A stretch of 64,000 nucleotides of DNA from Denitromonas halophila (GTDB taxonomy: Bacteria; Pseudomonadota; Gammaproteobacteria; Burkholderiales; Rhodocyclaceae). A program made the translations under genes and the position numbers. This document shows positions 26,053-37,365 of this stretch, piece after piece. The stretch covers positions 310,001-374,000 of the forward strand of contig NZ_VMNK01000006.1 in assembly GCF_007625155.1 (NCBI RefSeq), in the 5' to 3' direction. How positions within the stretch are numbered: the first letter of the stretch is position 1; the number at the start of each line of letters is the position of its first letter. Under the pieces are notes generated by a model. That model was not told the DNA's origin, did not search any database, and was given only the letters and a program-made list of their open reading frames with translations.

Positions 26053-26971
26053 GCCCGCCGCACCCCGCGTCGTCCTGATCGTCGACGACATCCCCGACAA
26101 CCTCGCCCTGCTGCACGACGCGCTCGACGAGGCCGGCTACGCCGTGCTGGTGGCCACCGACGGTGCCTCGGCGCTGACCCGCGCGGCCCGCCAGCAGCCC
26201 GACGTGATCCTGCTCGACGCGCTGATGCCGGGCATGGACGGCTTCGAGGTGGCGCGCCGGCTCAAGGCCGACTTCGGCACCGCGCACATCCCCATCGTCT
26301 TCATGACCGGCCTGACCGAGACCGAACACGTCGTTGCCGCCTTCGACGCCGGCGGCATCGACTATGTCACCAAGCCCATCCGCCCGCCCGAAGTGCTGGC
26401 CCGCATCGCCGCCCACATGCAGGGCGCCCGCCAGATGTCGCTGGCGCGCAACGCGCTCGACGCCAGCGGCCAGGCCACCGTGGCGGTGCATCTGCCCAGC
26501 GGCAACGTGGTCTGGCAAACCCCGCTGGCGCGCCGCCTGCTGACGGATTTCCTGGCGACCGACGGCGAACGCGCGCCCCAGGCGCTGCTGCACTGGCTGG
26601 CCTCCGCCGCCACGGCACGCAGCGAGGGCCAGACGGCCCTGCCGCTGTCGCTGGCCGTTGGCGAGCGCCGGCTCACCTTCAGCCTGCATGAGCACACGCC
26701 CGACGGCGAATGGCTACTCGGCCTGCGCGAAGAGTCCGACCGCGCCAGCATCGACGCCCTCATGCCGGCCTTCGGCCTCACCGCACGCGAGGCCGAGGTG
26801 CTGTACTGGGTCAGCAAGGGCAAGACCAACCGTGACGTCGGCGACATTCTCGGCCTGTCGCCGCGCACCGTGCACAAGCACCTCGAACACATCTTCGCCA
26901 AGCTCGGCGTCGAGACCCGCACCGCGGCGGCCACACAGGCGATCAACAAGCTGCGCGCCAACGGCGACTGA
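26045..26971 (+). CDS. Response regulator with LuxR-type DNA-binding domain
   Basis: 308 residues: an N-terminal receiver (VVLIVDDIPDNLALL, phospho-site D in VILLDALMPGMDGFEV, K in YVTKPIRPPEV), a middle region of about 100 residues reminiscent of a PAS-like domain (FSLHEHTPDGEWLLGLREE), and a C-terminal HTH (FGLTAREAEVLYWVSKGKTNRDVGDILGLSPRTVHKHLEHIFAKLGV). It starts inside the kinase gene, so the two are a cognate pair. By analogy with CrbR/ErdR-type regulators it probably activates a nearby transport operon, here most simply urtABCDE. Confidence 0.93.
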   Translation: MSEPAAPRVVLIVDDIPDNLALLHDALDEAGYAVLVATDGASALTRAARQQPDVILLDALMPGMDGFEVARRLKADFGTAHIPIVFMTGLTETEHVVAAFDAGGIDYVTKPIRPPEVLARIAAHMQGARQMSLARNALDASGQATVAVHLPSGNVVWQTPLARRLLTDFLATDGERAPQALLHWLASAATARSEGQTALPLSLAVGERRLTFSLHEHTPDGEWLLGLREESDRASIDALMPAFGLTAREAEVLYWVSKGKTNRDVGDILGLSPRTVHKHLEHIFAKLGVETRTAAATQAINKLRANGD

Positions 26972-26981
26972 GCCCAGAGAC

Positions 26982-27135
26982 GTAGCCCGGATGCAGCGCA
27001 GCGGAATCCGGGATCAGTGGCTGATCACGCAAGACGGATCATTGATTGATCATCGATCCGGCTGAAAGTCGAGGTCAGGAATCCAGGGTTCTCGGACCGA
27101 TGGCCCCGGATTCCGCTGCGCTGCATCCGGGCTAC
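26982..27135. repeat. Inverted pair of REP-like elements, copy 1
   Basis: GTAGCCCGGATGCAGCGCAG... at 26982 and its reverse complement ending ...GCTGCATCCGGGCTAC at 27135 enclose about 90 bases. The same pair recurs at 51244-51356. It lies just after the response-regulator stop, so it may also end that transcript. Confidence 0.85.
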
Positions 27136-27179
27136 GCCTGCCGCAACGCCGCATTCCCTGCGCACCGCGTACGCCATCT

Positions 27180-27195
27180 TGCGTATAGGTACGCA
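27180..27195. promoter_or_regulatory. Perfect palindrome upstream of urtA
   Basis: TGCGTA-TAGG-TACGCA, a 6-4-6 dyad about 90 bases before the urtA start, followed by CCCCCGCTCCCTAAGCT. The size and spacing suit a dimeric LuxR-type regulator such as the adjacent response regulator. Binding is inferred. Confidence 0.5.
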
Positions 27196-27283
27196 CGCCC
27201 CCGCTCCCTAAGCTAGTCATCGTGCAATGCAACACCGCCGGCCCCGCCGGTGGTTCGATTTGACCTGACTGGGAGTGCTCCTC

Positions 27284-28543
27284 ATGAAAACCCGCCGTTC
27301 CTTCATCAAGGCCCTGACCCTCTCCGCCTCACTGGCGGCAATGGGCTCCGTCTCCACGTTTGCGCAGGCCGCCGACACCATCAAGGTCGGCGTGCTGCAT
27401 TCGCTGTCCGGCACCATGGCGATCTCCGAGACCGCGCTGAAAAACGTCGCGCTGATGGCCATCGACGAGATCAACGCCGCCGGTGGCGTGATGGGCAAGC
27501 AGCTCGAGCCGGTGGTGGTCGATCCGGCCTCGAACTGGCCGCTGTTCGCCGAGAAGGCGCGGCAGCTGCTGAGCCAGGACAAGGTGGCGGTCACCTTCGG
27601 CTGCTGGACCTCGGTGTCGCGCAAGTCGGTGAATCCGGTGTTCAAGGAACTCAACGGCCTGCTCTTCTACCCGGTGCAGTACGAGGGCGAGGAGCTGGAG
27701 AAGAACGTGTTCTACACCGGCGCTGCACCCAACCAGCAGGCGATCCCGGCGGTCGAGTACCTGATGAGCAAGGATGGCGGCGAGGCCAAGCGCTTCGTGC
27801 TGCTGGGCACCGACTATGTGTACCCGCGCACCACCAACAAGATCCTGCGCGCCTTCCTGCACAGCAAGGGCGTGAAGGACGAAGACATCATGGAGGAGTA
27901 CACCCCCTTCGGGCACTCCGACTACCAGACCATCATTGCCAACATCAAGAAGTTCGCCGCCGCCGGCAAGAAGACGGCCGTGGTGTCGACCATCAACGGC
28001 GACTCCAACGTGCCCTTCTACAAGGAACTGGGCAACGCCGGCCTGAAAGCCACCGACGTGCCGGTGGTCGCCTTCTCGGTGGGTGAAGAAGAGCTGCGCG
28101 GCGTCGATGCCAAGCCGCTGGTGGGCCACCTGGCCGCGTGGAACTACTTCATGAGCGTGAAGAATCCGACCAACGCCGCCTTCATCAAGAAGTATCAGGA
28201 CTGGGCCAAGAAGAACGGTGTGCCCAACGCCGACACGGTGGTCACCAATGACCCGATGGAAGCGACCTATGTCGGCATCTACATGTGGAAGCAGGCGGTC
28301 GAGCAGGCCAAGACCACTGACGTGGATGCCGTCATCGCCGCGCTCGGTGGCCAGACCTTCAAGGCGCCCTCCGGCTTCACGCTGACCATGGACAAGACCA
28401 ACCACCACCTGCACAAGCCGGTGCTGATTGGCGAAGTGCGCGCCGACGGCCAGTTCTCCACCGTGTGGAAGACCAAGGCGCCGATTCGCGCCCAGCCGTG
28501 GAGCCCGTACATCGCGGGTAACGAAGCCAAGCAGAACATGTAA
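27284..28543 (+). CDS. urtA: Urea ABC transporter substrate-binding protein UrtA
   Basis: 419 residues. The ATG at 27284 follows GGGAG. The N-terminus KTRRSFIKALTLSASLAAMG looks like a twin-arginine signal, cleaved near AQAADTIKVG. The periplasmic binding fold of the Leu/Ile/Val type is evident (VLHSLSGTMAISETALKNVA, FGCWTSVSRKSVNPVFKE, YTGAAPNQQAIPAVEYL). These blocks, including GCWTS and LLFYPVQYEGEE, are those of urea/short-amide receptors rather than amino-acid receptors. It is the first gene of urtABCDE, which feeds the urease encoded just downstream. Confidence 0.96.
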   Translation: MKTRRSFIKALTLSASLAAMGSVSTFAQAADTIKVGVLHSLSGTMAISETALKNVALMAIDEINAAGGVMGKQLEPVVVDPASNWPLFAEKARQLLSQDKVAVTFGCWTSVSRKSVNPVFKELNGLLFYPVQYEGEELEKNVFYTGAAPNQQAIPAVEYLMSKDGGEAKRFVLLGTDYVYPRTTNKILRAFLHSKGVKDEDIMEEYTPFGHSDYQTIIANIKKFAAAGKKTAVVSTINGDSNVPFYKELGNAGLKATDVPVVAFSVGEEELRGVDAKPLVGHLAAWNYFMSVKNPTNAAFIKKYQDWAKKNGVPNADTVVTNDPMEATYVGIYMWKQAVEQAKTTDVDAVIAALGGQTFKAPSGFTLTMDKTNHHLHKPVLIGEVRADGQFSTVWKTKAPIRAQPWSPYIAGNEAKQNM

Positions 28544-28555
28544 GCCCACCGCCAG

Positions 28556-28573
28556 CCCCCGCCTCGGCGGGGG
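28556..28573 (+). other. GC-rich hairpin after urtA
   Basis: CCCCCGCC-TC-GGCGGGGG can form an 8-bp stem 12 bases after the urtA stop, without a following T-run. A processing or attenuation stem that makes urtA mRNA more abundant than urtB is plausible for a binding-protein gene. Confidence 0.55.
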
Positions 28574-28609
28574 CCTGACCCGAACCCATGCCCGGCGTGG
28601 GCTCGGGTC

Positions 28610-28753
28610 AGAAGTTGTGAAGAAATCGTCGCGAGCGCAGGCAGGTCGGGGGCGGCCGGCGCGCAGCAAGCGGAATGTATATCAATACATGAGCATTGCG
28701 AGCACCGCCCAACCCCGAGATGCCAAGCGCAGTCGATTTATTCACAACTTCTC
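28610..28753. repeat. MITE-like palindromic element between urtA and urtB
   Basis: About 144 bases. The ends AGAAGTTGTGAAGAAATCG and, inverted, AGAAGTTGTGAATAAATCG match at 18 of 19 positions. The centre is ATGTAT-ATCA-ATACAT, so the element can fold into one long imperfect hairpin. No open reading frame is inside. The extent is taken from the terminal repeats. Confidence 0.75.
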
Positions 28754-28776
28754 AGGCACTCAACCGGTCATCCACC

Positions 28777-30396
28777 ATGTCCCTTTCCCTTCATCACCTG
28801 CTTCGCGTGTTCTTGCTTGCCGTGTGCTGCACCCTCGGCAGCGCCCACGCCGCGCCCTCGACCGAGACGCTGGCCCGGCTGGCAGACGACGACTCCGACA
28901 CCCGCATCGCCGCCATCGCCGAACTCGGCGCCGAGGGCAGCGCGCAGAGCGTCGCCCTGCTCGACGCGCTGGCCGACGAGGCCCTGGCGCTGACCGGCGA
29001 CGGCCATCTGGTGATCCTCACCGACACCGGCGCACTCGACGCGGCCAGCGGCGAGGCAATTGAGCCCTACCCGGACGACGCCGATCCGCTGATGATCAAC
29101 AACCGCGTGCGCAATGCCTTGCAAAGCGCCAAGGCAGCCACCAACATCCGCGCCAGCGACCGCAGCACCCGGCTGGCCGCTGCCCAGCTGCTGCGCGACA
29201 GCGCCAGCGAGCTGCTGATGCCGATCCTCGAGCCGGCACTGGCCACCGAGCAGGACAAGGAGATCCGATCCATCCTGGCGCTGGCCGTGGCGCGGGTGAA
29301 CCTGGCCAGCGCGGAACCGGCCAAGCGCATCCTTGCCGCACAGCGCCTCGGCGACTCGTCCGACGCCTCGGTCAAGGCCATGCTCGCCACACTGCTGGAC
29401 AAGGACGCCAAGGGCCAGTTTATCGAGCCCGACGCCGAGGTGCGCGCCGCCGCCAAGGCCTCCGTGCAGGCCATCGAGCGCCGGCTGGCCATGGCCGACC
29501 TGGCCAGCACCGCCTTCACCGGCCTGTCGCTCGGCTCCATCCTGCTGCTCGCCGCGCTCGGCCTGGCCATCACCTACGGCGTGATGGGCGTGATCAACAT
29601 GGCGCATGGCGAGCTGCTGATGGTCGGCGCCTATGCCACCTATGTGGTGCAAGGCCTGTTCCGCAGCTACCTGCCGGACTATGTCGACAGTTATGTGCTG
29701 GCCGCCGTGCCAGTGGCCTTCCTCGCCGCGGCCGCGGTCGGCATGCTGATGGAGCGCACCGTGATCCGCTGGCTCTACGGCCGTCCGCTCGAAACCCTGC
29801 TCGCCACCTGGGGCCTGTCGCTGGTGCTGATCCAGACGGCGCGCGTGATCTTCGGCCCGCAGAACGTCGAGGTGGCCAACCCGGCATGGATGAGCGGCGG
29901 CGTCAGCACCTATGCCGACATCGTGCTGCCGTGGAACCGGCTGGTGATCATCGGCTTCGCCATCTTCGTGCTGTTGCTGGTGTGGCTGATGATGCAGAAG
30001 ACCCGACTGGGCATGTTCGTGCGTGCGGTGACGCAGAACCGCGCCATGGCCGGCTGCGTCGGCGTACCCACCGCGCGCATCGACACCCTCGCCTTCGGCA
30101 TCGGCGCCGGCATTGCCGGCCTGGGCGGCTGCGCGCTGTCGCAGGTGGCCAACGTCGGCCCGGCCATGGGTCAGGGCTACATCGTCGACTCCTTCATGGT
30201 GGTGGTGCTCGGCGGCGTCGGCCAGCTCGCCGGGGCGGTCACCGCAGCCATGGGCCTGGGCCTGATGACCAAGATCCTCGAAGGCTGGGCCGGCGCCGTG
30301 GTGGCCAAGATCCTGGTGCTGGTGTTCATCATCATCTTCATCCAGAAGCGCCCGCAGGGCCTGTTCGCCCTCAAGGGGCGGTTTGTGGAGGATTGA
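28777..30396 (+). CDS. urtB: Urea ABC transporter permease UrtB
   Basis: 539 residues from MSLSLHHLLRVFLL, a signal peptide. As in other UrtB proteins a periplasmic HEAT-like region of about 220 residues (TETLARLADDDSDTRIAAIAELGAEGS, IRSILALAVARVNLA) precedes the LivH-type membrane domain (about residues 245-535: LGLAITYGVMGVINMAHGELLMVGAYATYV, VVVLGGVGQLAGAVTAAMGLG). It forms the transmembrane pore with UrtC. Confidence 0.96.
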   Translation: MSLSLHHLLRVFLLAVCCTLGSAHAAPSTETLARLADDDSDTRIAAIAELGAEGSAQSVALLDALADEALALTGDGHLVILTDTGALDAASGEAIEPYPDDADPLMINNRVRNALQSAKAATNIRASDRSTRLAAAQLLRDSASELLMPILEPALATEQDKEIRSILALAVARVNLASAEPAKRILAAQRLGDSSDASVKAMLATLLDKDAKGQFIEPDAEVRAAAKASVQAIERRLAMADLASTAFTGLSLGSILLLAALGLAITYGVMGVINMAHGELLMVGAYATYVVQGLFRSYLPDYVDSYVLAAVPVAFLAAAAVGMLMERTVIRWLYGRPLETLLATWGLSLVLIQTARVIFGPQNVEVANPAWMSGGVSTYADIVLPWNRLVIIGFAIFVLLLVWLMMQKTRLGMFVRAVTQNRAMAGCVGVPTARIDTLAFGIGAGIAGLGGCALSQVANVGPAMGQGYIVDSFMVVVLGGVGQLAGAVTAAMGLGLMTKILEGWAGAVVAKILVLVFIIIFIQKRPQGLFALKGRFVED

Positions 30397-30417
30397 AGCC
30401 ATGGCCAGCACCGCATG

Positions 30418-30543
30418 GCGGGTTTCAACCCGCCACATCCGACCCGCCAGCCGCGTAGGTTGGGCTGACGAAGGAAGCCCAACACCCAGCCGCCCGGTCT
30501 GGCACACCGCATGTTGGGCTTCGCTTCGCTCAACCCAACCTAC
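30418..30543. repeat. REP-like palindromes between urtB and urtC
   Basis: First GGCGGGTTTCAACCCGCC (30418-30435), then an 89-base element whose ends GTAGGTTGGGCTGA (30455) and TCAACCCAACCTAC (30543) are inverted. Together they fill most of the 168-base gap between two operon genes. Confidence 0.75.
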
Positions 30544-30564
30544 GAACATCCACGGGGCCACCCA

Positions 30565-31721
30565 ATGAGAACACCCCTATCCGTCCGCCTTTTCCAGAGC
30601 CTGCCGCGCACCGGCTGGCTGGCACTGGCGATCTTTGCCGCCATTGCCTGGATCGCCATCCCCGCTGCGCACCTGCTGCTGCCCGAGGGGCACGCGCTGT
30701 ATGTGTCGGCCTACACCGTCACGCTCATGGGCAAGATCCTCTGCTACGCCGTGGTGGCAGTGGCGATGGATCTGATCTGGGGCTACGCCGGCATTTTGTC
30801 GCTCGGCCACGGGGTGTTCTTCGCGCTCGGCGGCTACGCTTTCGGCATGTATTTGATGCGCGGCATCGGTACCGACGGCAGCTACGGCGTCGCGCTGCCC
30901 GACTTCATGGTCTTCCTCGACTGGAAGGAGCTGCCGTGGTTCTGGGTCGGCTCCGACTCCTTCCTGTGGGCGCTGATCATGGTGGTGGCGGTGCCGGGGC
31001 TGCTGGCCTTCGTGTTTGGCTGGTTCGCCTTCCGCTCGCGCATCAAGGGCGTGTATTTCTCGATCATCACCCAGGCGCTGACCTACGCCACCATGCTGCT
31101 GTTCTTCCGCAACGAGACCGGTTTCGGCGGCAACAACGGCTTTACCGACTTCAAGCGCATCCTCGGTTACGACATCACCTCGCCGCAGATGCGCCTGGTG
31201 CTGTTCGGCCTGTCCGCCGCCTTGCTGATCGCGGTGCTGATCCTCGGCCGCTACCTGGTCACCTCCAAGTTCGGCCGCGTGCTGGCGGCGATTCGTGACG
31301 CCGAATCGCGGGTGCGCTTCATTGGCTACCAGCCGACGCAGTACAAGCTGGCCATCTGGACGCTGTCGGCCGTGCTGTGCGCGCTGGCCGGCGCGCTCTA
31401 CGTGCCGCAGGTGGGCATCATCAACCCGTCCGAGATGAGCCCGGCCAACTCCATCGAGATCGCGGTGTGGGTGGCCGTGGGCGGGCGCGGCACACTGATC
31501 GGCGGCGTCATCGGCGCCTTCATCGTCAATCTGGCCAAGAGCTTCTTCACCGTCAGCTTCCCCGACTACTGGCTGTTCTTCCTCGGCTTTCTGTTCATCG
31601 GCGTGACCCTGTTTCTGCCCGATGGCGTGGTCGGCCTGTGGCGCAAGCTGCGTGGCCGCCGCCCGGCCGCCACCGAAACTGCAACCCCAACACCGGCCGC
31701 CACCCCCCAAGGAGCCAAGGC

Positions 31722-31725
<4 letters not shown>
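30565..31725 (+). CDS. urtC: Urea ABC transporter permease UrtC
   Basis: 386 residues with about ten membrane segments in LivM style. MDLIWGYAGILSLGHGVFFALGGYAFGMYL and YFSIITQALTYATMLLFFRNETGFGGNNGFTDF are typical of UrtC, as is the C-terminal GGRGTLIGGVIGAFIVNLAKSFFTVSFPDYWLFFLGF. A Pro/Thr/Ala-rich tail follows. The start at MRTPLSVRLF is preferred over upstream codons that lie in the repeat. The stop overlaps urtD (ATGA). Confidence 0.96.
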
Positions 31726-32546
<821 letters not shown>

Positions 32547-32638
32547 AACATGCCTCCGTGGGCCGGGCTTCAACCCGCCAACCGATCATCCCCGCGACCG
32601 ATGGACGGATAAATTGGACACCACACACCGAGCACCGC

Positions 32639-32744
32639 GTAGGGCGGAAAACCCGAAGGCGCCTTCCGCCGGTCGTCCCTCTCAAGGCGCATGCGCCTTC
32701 AAATCATGCCAAGCGGTGGATGGCGCTTCGCTTATCCGCCCTAC
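32639..32744. repeat. REP-like element between urtD and urtE
   Basis: The ends GTAGGGCGGA and TCCGCCCTAC are perfect 10-base inverted repeats about 106 bases apart. A related half-unit (GGGCTTCAACCCGCC) lies at 32567. It fills the 225-base gap inside the operon; no gene is visible. Confidence 0.75.
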
Positions 32745-32771
32745 GACACCTCAAGCACCGCAGGCCTCCCC

Positions 32772-33476
32772 ATGCTGACAGTCGACAATCTCAACCAGTA
32801 CTACGGCGGCAGCCACATCCTGCGCAACCTCGGCTTCGAGGTGCCGATGGGCAAGGTCACCTGCCTGCTCGGGCGCAACGGCGTGGGCAAGACCACGCTG
32901 CTCAAGACGCTGATGGGTCTGGTGCCCAGCGCCACCGGCAGCATCCGGCTCGAGGCCGGCGGCACCACGCACGATCTCACCCGCACGCCGTCCTACGCCC
33001 GCGTCAAGGCCGGCATCGGCTATGTGCCACAAGGGCGCGAAATCTTTCCGCGGCTCACCGTTGAAGAGAACCTGCAGATGGGTCTGGCCACCTGCTCCGC
33101 CCGCACGCCCCTGCCCGACCGCATCTTCGAGATGTTCCCGGTGCTGCTGCAGATGATGCGCCGGCGCGGTGGCGACCTCTCCGGCGGCCAGCAGCAACAA
33201 CTGGCCATTGGCCGCGCGCTGGCGATGGGACCGAAGCTGCTGATCCTCGACGAGCCCACCGAGGGCATTCAGCCGTCCATCATCAAGGACATCGAACGCG
33301 CCATCCGCACCCTCGCCGCCACCGGCGAAATGGCGATCCTGCTGGTCGAACAGTATTACGACTTCGCCGAATCGCTGGCCGACCACTACCTGCTCATGGA
33401 GCGCGGCGAAATCATCATGCGCGGGCGCGGCGACGAGATGGTGGCCCATGGCGTGCGCGAAGCGCTGTCGGTGTGA
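32772..33476 (+). CDS. urtE: Urea ABC transporter ATP-binding protein UrtE
   Basis: 234 residues from MLTVDNLNQYYGGSHILRNL: Walker A (GRNGVGKTTLLKTL), GIGYVPQGREIFPRLTVEENL, signature DLSGGQQQQLAIGRAL, Walker B KLLILDEPTEG and the H-loop variant LLVEQYYDFAESLADHYLL, all LivF-like and typical of UrtE. It is the last gene of the transporter and is followed by the urease genes. Confidence 0.96.
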   Translation: MLTVDNLNQYYGGSHILRNLGFEVPMGKVTCLLGRNGVGKTTLLKTLMGLVPSATGSIRLEAGGTTHDLTRTPSYARVKAGIGYVPQGREIFPRLTVEENLQMGLATCSARTPLPDRIFEMFPVLLQMMRRRGGDLSGGQQQQLAIGRALAMGPKLLILDEPTEGIQPSIIKDIERAIRTLAATGEMAILLVEQYYDFAESLADHYLLMERGEIIMRGRGDEMVAHGVREALSV

Positions 33477-33621
33477 GCACCGTTGTGGACCGCACCACGA
33501 TGGTGCGCACCGCAGCGGTGCATTCACCCGGCCGCCGCATCGCCGCCACCCGCTACGCGGATCGCACCAAACGGCGCCGGCCGCGGCCATCCCTCCCGAT
33601 TTCTCCCCTGCCCACCCCAGC

Positions 33622-33637
33622 TGGCCCGCATGTTGCA
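33622..33637 (+). promoter_or_regulatory. Candidate sigma-54 (-24/-12) promoter before ureD
   Basis: TGGCCCGCATGTTGCA matches TGGCACG-N4-TTGCW with one mismatch, and GG and GC have the obligatory 10-base spacing. The predicted start near 33648 coincides with the ureD ATG, which lacks a ribosome-binding site, so a leaderless transcript would result. Nitrogen control through NtrC would suit urease. No enhancer sites were identified. Confidence 0.5.
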
Positions 33638-33648
33638 ATAGCTCTAGC

Positions 33649-34512
33649 ATGAACGCCCCACTGCCCCGCATCGACCTGCCGCCCGACACCGCCGCACCGG
33701 CCTGGCAAGCCCGGCTGTCGCTGGCTTTCGCGCAGCGCGACGCACGCACCGTACTGACGCGGCGTGAGCATCTGGGCCCCTTGCGGCTGCAAAAAGCGCT
33801 CTACCCGGAAGGCGAGGCCATCTGCCACGGCATCGTGCTGCACCCGCCGGCCGGCATTGCCGGGGGCGACCAGCTGAGCATTGAGGTCGAGGTCGGCACC
33901 GGCGCCCACGCTCTGTTGACCACCCCCGGCGCCGGCAAGTGGTATCGCAGCAATGGCGCCGACGGCCGTCTGACCCAGCATCTGTCGGTGGCCGCCGGCG
34001 GCGTGCTCGAATGGCTGCCGCAGGAGAACATCGTCTTCGACCGCGCCCAGGCGCACATGGACACCACGGTCCGCCTGAGCACCGGCGCCACGCTGATCGC
34101 CATGGACATGACCGCCCTCGGCCGCCACGGCAGCGGCGAGCGTTTCGACGCCGGCACGCTGGCCCAGACCCTGCGCGTCGAGTGCGACGGCCGGCCGCTG
34201 TGGCTTGAGCAGATCCGCCTGCACGGCAGCGACCCGCTGCTGCACGCGGCCTGCGGCCTGGCCGGCCGACCGGTGTTCGGCAGCCTGATCGCCATCGGCA
34301 ACGGTCTCGACGACGCCCTGCTCGCCGCCTGCCGCGCGCTGCCGGTGACCCACGGTGACGGCGTCATCACCCGCCTGCCCGAGCTGCTCGTCGCCCGCTA
34401 TGTCGGCGCGCGCTGCGAAGCCGGTCGCGCCTGGTTCAGCCAGCTGTGGCAGTTGCTGCGCCCGGCGCTGACCGGCCGCGCCGCCCAAACCCCCCGTATC
34501 TGGAACACCTGA
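33649..34512 (+). CDS. ureD: Urease accessory protein UreD
   Basis: 287 residues. [52 protein letters not shown] and [12 protein letters not shown] are the conserved UreD/UreH blocks. It scaffolds apo-urease with UreF and UreG for nickel insertion. The ATG at 33649 has no visible Shine-Dalgarno; no other in-frame start is better placed. It begins the ureDABCEFG order. Confidence 0.94.
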   Translation: MNAPLPRIDLPPDTAAPAWQARLSLAFAQRDARTVLTRREHLGPLRLQKALYPEGEAICHGIVLHPPAGIAGGDQLSIEVEVGTGAHALLTTPGAGKWYRSNGADGRLTQHLSVAAGGVLEWLPQENIVFDRAQAHMDTTVRLSTGATLIAMDMTALGRHGSGERFDAGTLAQTLRVECDGRPLWLEQIRLHGSDPLLHAACGLAGRPVFGSLIAIGNGLDDALLAACRALPVTHGDGVITRLPELLVARYVGARCEAGRAWFSQLWQLLRPALTGRAAQTPRIWNT

Positions 34513-34520
34513 GGACGCCC

Positions 34521-34823
34521 ATGGAACTGACGCCCCGCGAGAAGGACAAGCTGCTCATCTTCACCGCCGGCCTGCTGGCCGAACGCCGTCTGGCGCGCGG
34601 CCTGCGGCTGAACTACCCGGAAGCGGTCGCCTACCTGTCGGCCGCCATCCTCGAAGGCGCCCGCGACGGGCGCACGGTGGCCGAGCTGATGAGCCATGGC
34701 ACCACGCTGCTGAACCGCGAGCAGGTGATGGACGGCGTGCCGGAGATGATTCCGGAGATCCAGGTCGAGGCGACCTTTCCCGACGGCACCAAGCTGGTGA
34801 CCGTTCACCACCCGATCATCTAG
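34521..34823 (+). CDS. ureA: Urease subunit gamma
   Basis: 100 residues, the standard length. [50 protein letters not shown] is the near-invariant gamma-subunit start, followed by [28 protein letters not shown]. Part of the (alpha-beta-gamma)3 urease. 8 bases after ureD. Confidence 0.98.
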   Translation: MELTPREKDKLLIFTAGLLAERRLARGLRLNYPEAVAYLSAAILEGARDGRTVAELMSHGTTLLNREQVMDGVPEMIPEIQVEATFPDGTKLVTVHHPII

Positions 34824-34836
34824 AAAGGACGCGCCC

Positions 34837-35141
34837 ATGATTCCCGGTGAAATCGACACCCAGCCCGGCGAGATCGACCTCAACGTCGGCCGCGAGACGC
34901 TCACCCTCGAAGTCACCAACACCGGCGACCGGCCGGTGCAGGTGGGCTCGCACTACCACTTTTTCGAGACCAATCCGGCGCTCAGTTTCGACCGCGCGGC
35001 GGCCCGCGGCTTCCGGCTGAACATCGCCGCCGGCACCGCGGTGCGCTTCGAGCCGGGGCAGCTGCGCACGGTCGAACTGGTGGCACTGGCCGGCGATCGC
35101 AAGGTGTTCGGTTTCAACGCTCAAGTGATGGGGGCGCTCTG

Positions 35142-35142
<1 letters not shown>
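34837..35142 (+). CDS. ureB: Urease subunit beta
   Basis: 101 residues, the standard length. [21 protein letters not shown] and [27 protein letters not shown] are the conserved beta-subunit blocks. The stop overlaps the ureC start by 1 base (TGATG). Confidence 0.98.
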
Positions 35143-36845
<1,703 letters not shown>

Positions 36846-36855
36846 GGGCTCGCAT

Positions 36856-37365
36856 ATGCTGCTGATCGAACACCGTTACACCGGCACCGACGAGAGCACC
36901 AAGACGCTCACGCTGAACTTCGACCTCCGCACCAAGAGCCGGCTGCGCACCACCCTGGACAGCGGCGAAGACGCCGGCCTGTTCCTGCCGCGCGGCACCA
37001 TCCTGCGCGGTGGTGACCGCCTGCTGGCCAGCGACGGCGACATCGTCGAAGTGTATTCATCGCCCGAGTCGCTGATCGAGGTGCGCTGCGAAAACCTGCT
37101 CGATCTGGCCCGCGCCGCCTACCACCTGGGCAACCGCCATGTGCCGGTGCAGGTCGGCGGCGACATGCGCGGCGGCTGGTTGCGCCTGGCCGATGACCAT
37201 GTGCTGGCCGACATGCTGCGCGGCCTGGGCTGCATGCTGAGCCACCTCGAAGCACCGTTCGAACCCGAAGCCGGCGCCTACGGCGGCGGCCATTCGCACG
37301 CAGGCGACGACAGCTCGGCCGAGCGGCGCGGCCCGCGCATCCACGAATACCGCAGCCCGGCATGA
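36856..37365 (+). CDS. ureE: Urease nickel chaperone UreE
   Basis: 169 residues from [10 protein letters not shown]. The peptide-binding N-domain ([38 protein letters not shown]) and metal domain ([34 protein letters not shown]) are clear. The C-terminal tail has only a short HSHAGD, not the long poly-His tail of Klebsiella. It hands nickel to UreG. Overlaps ureF by 4 bases. Confidence 0.95.
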   Translation: MLLIEHRYTGTDESTKTLTLNFDLRTKSRLRTTLDSGEDAGLFLPRGTILRGGDRLLASDGDIVEVYSSPESLIEVRCENLLDLARAAYHLGNRHVPVQVGGDMRGGWLRLADDHVLADMLRGLGCMLSHLEAPFEPEAGAYGGGHSHAGDDSSAERRGPRIHEYRSPA

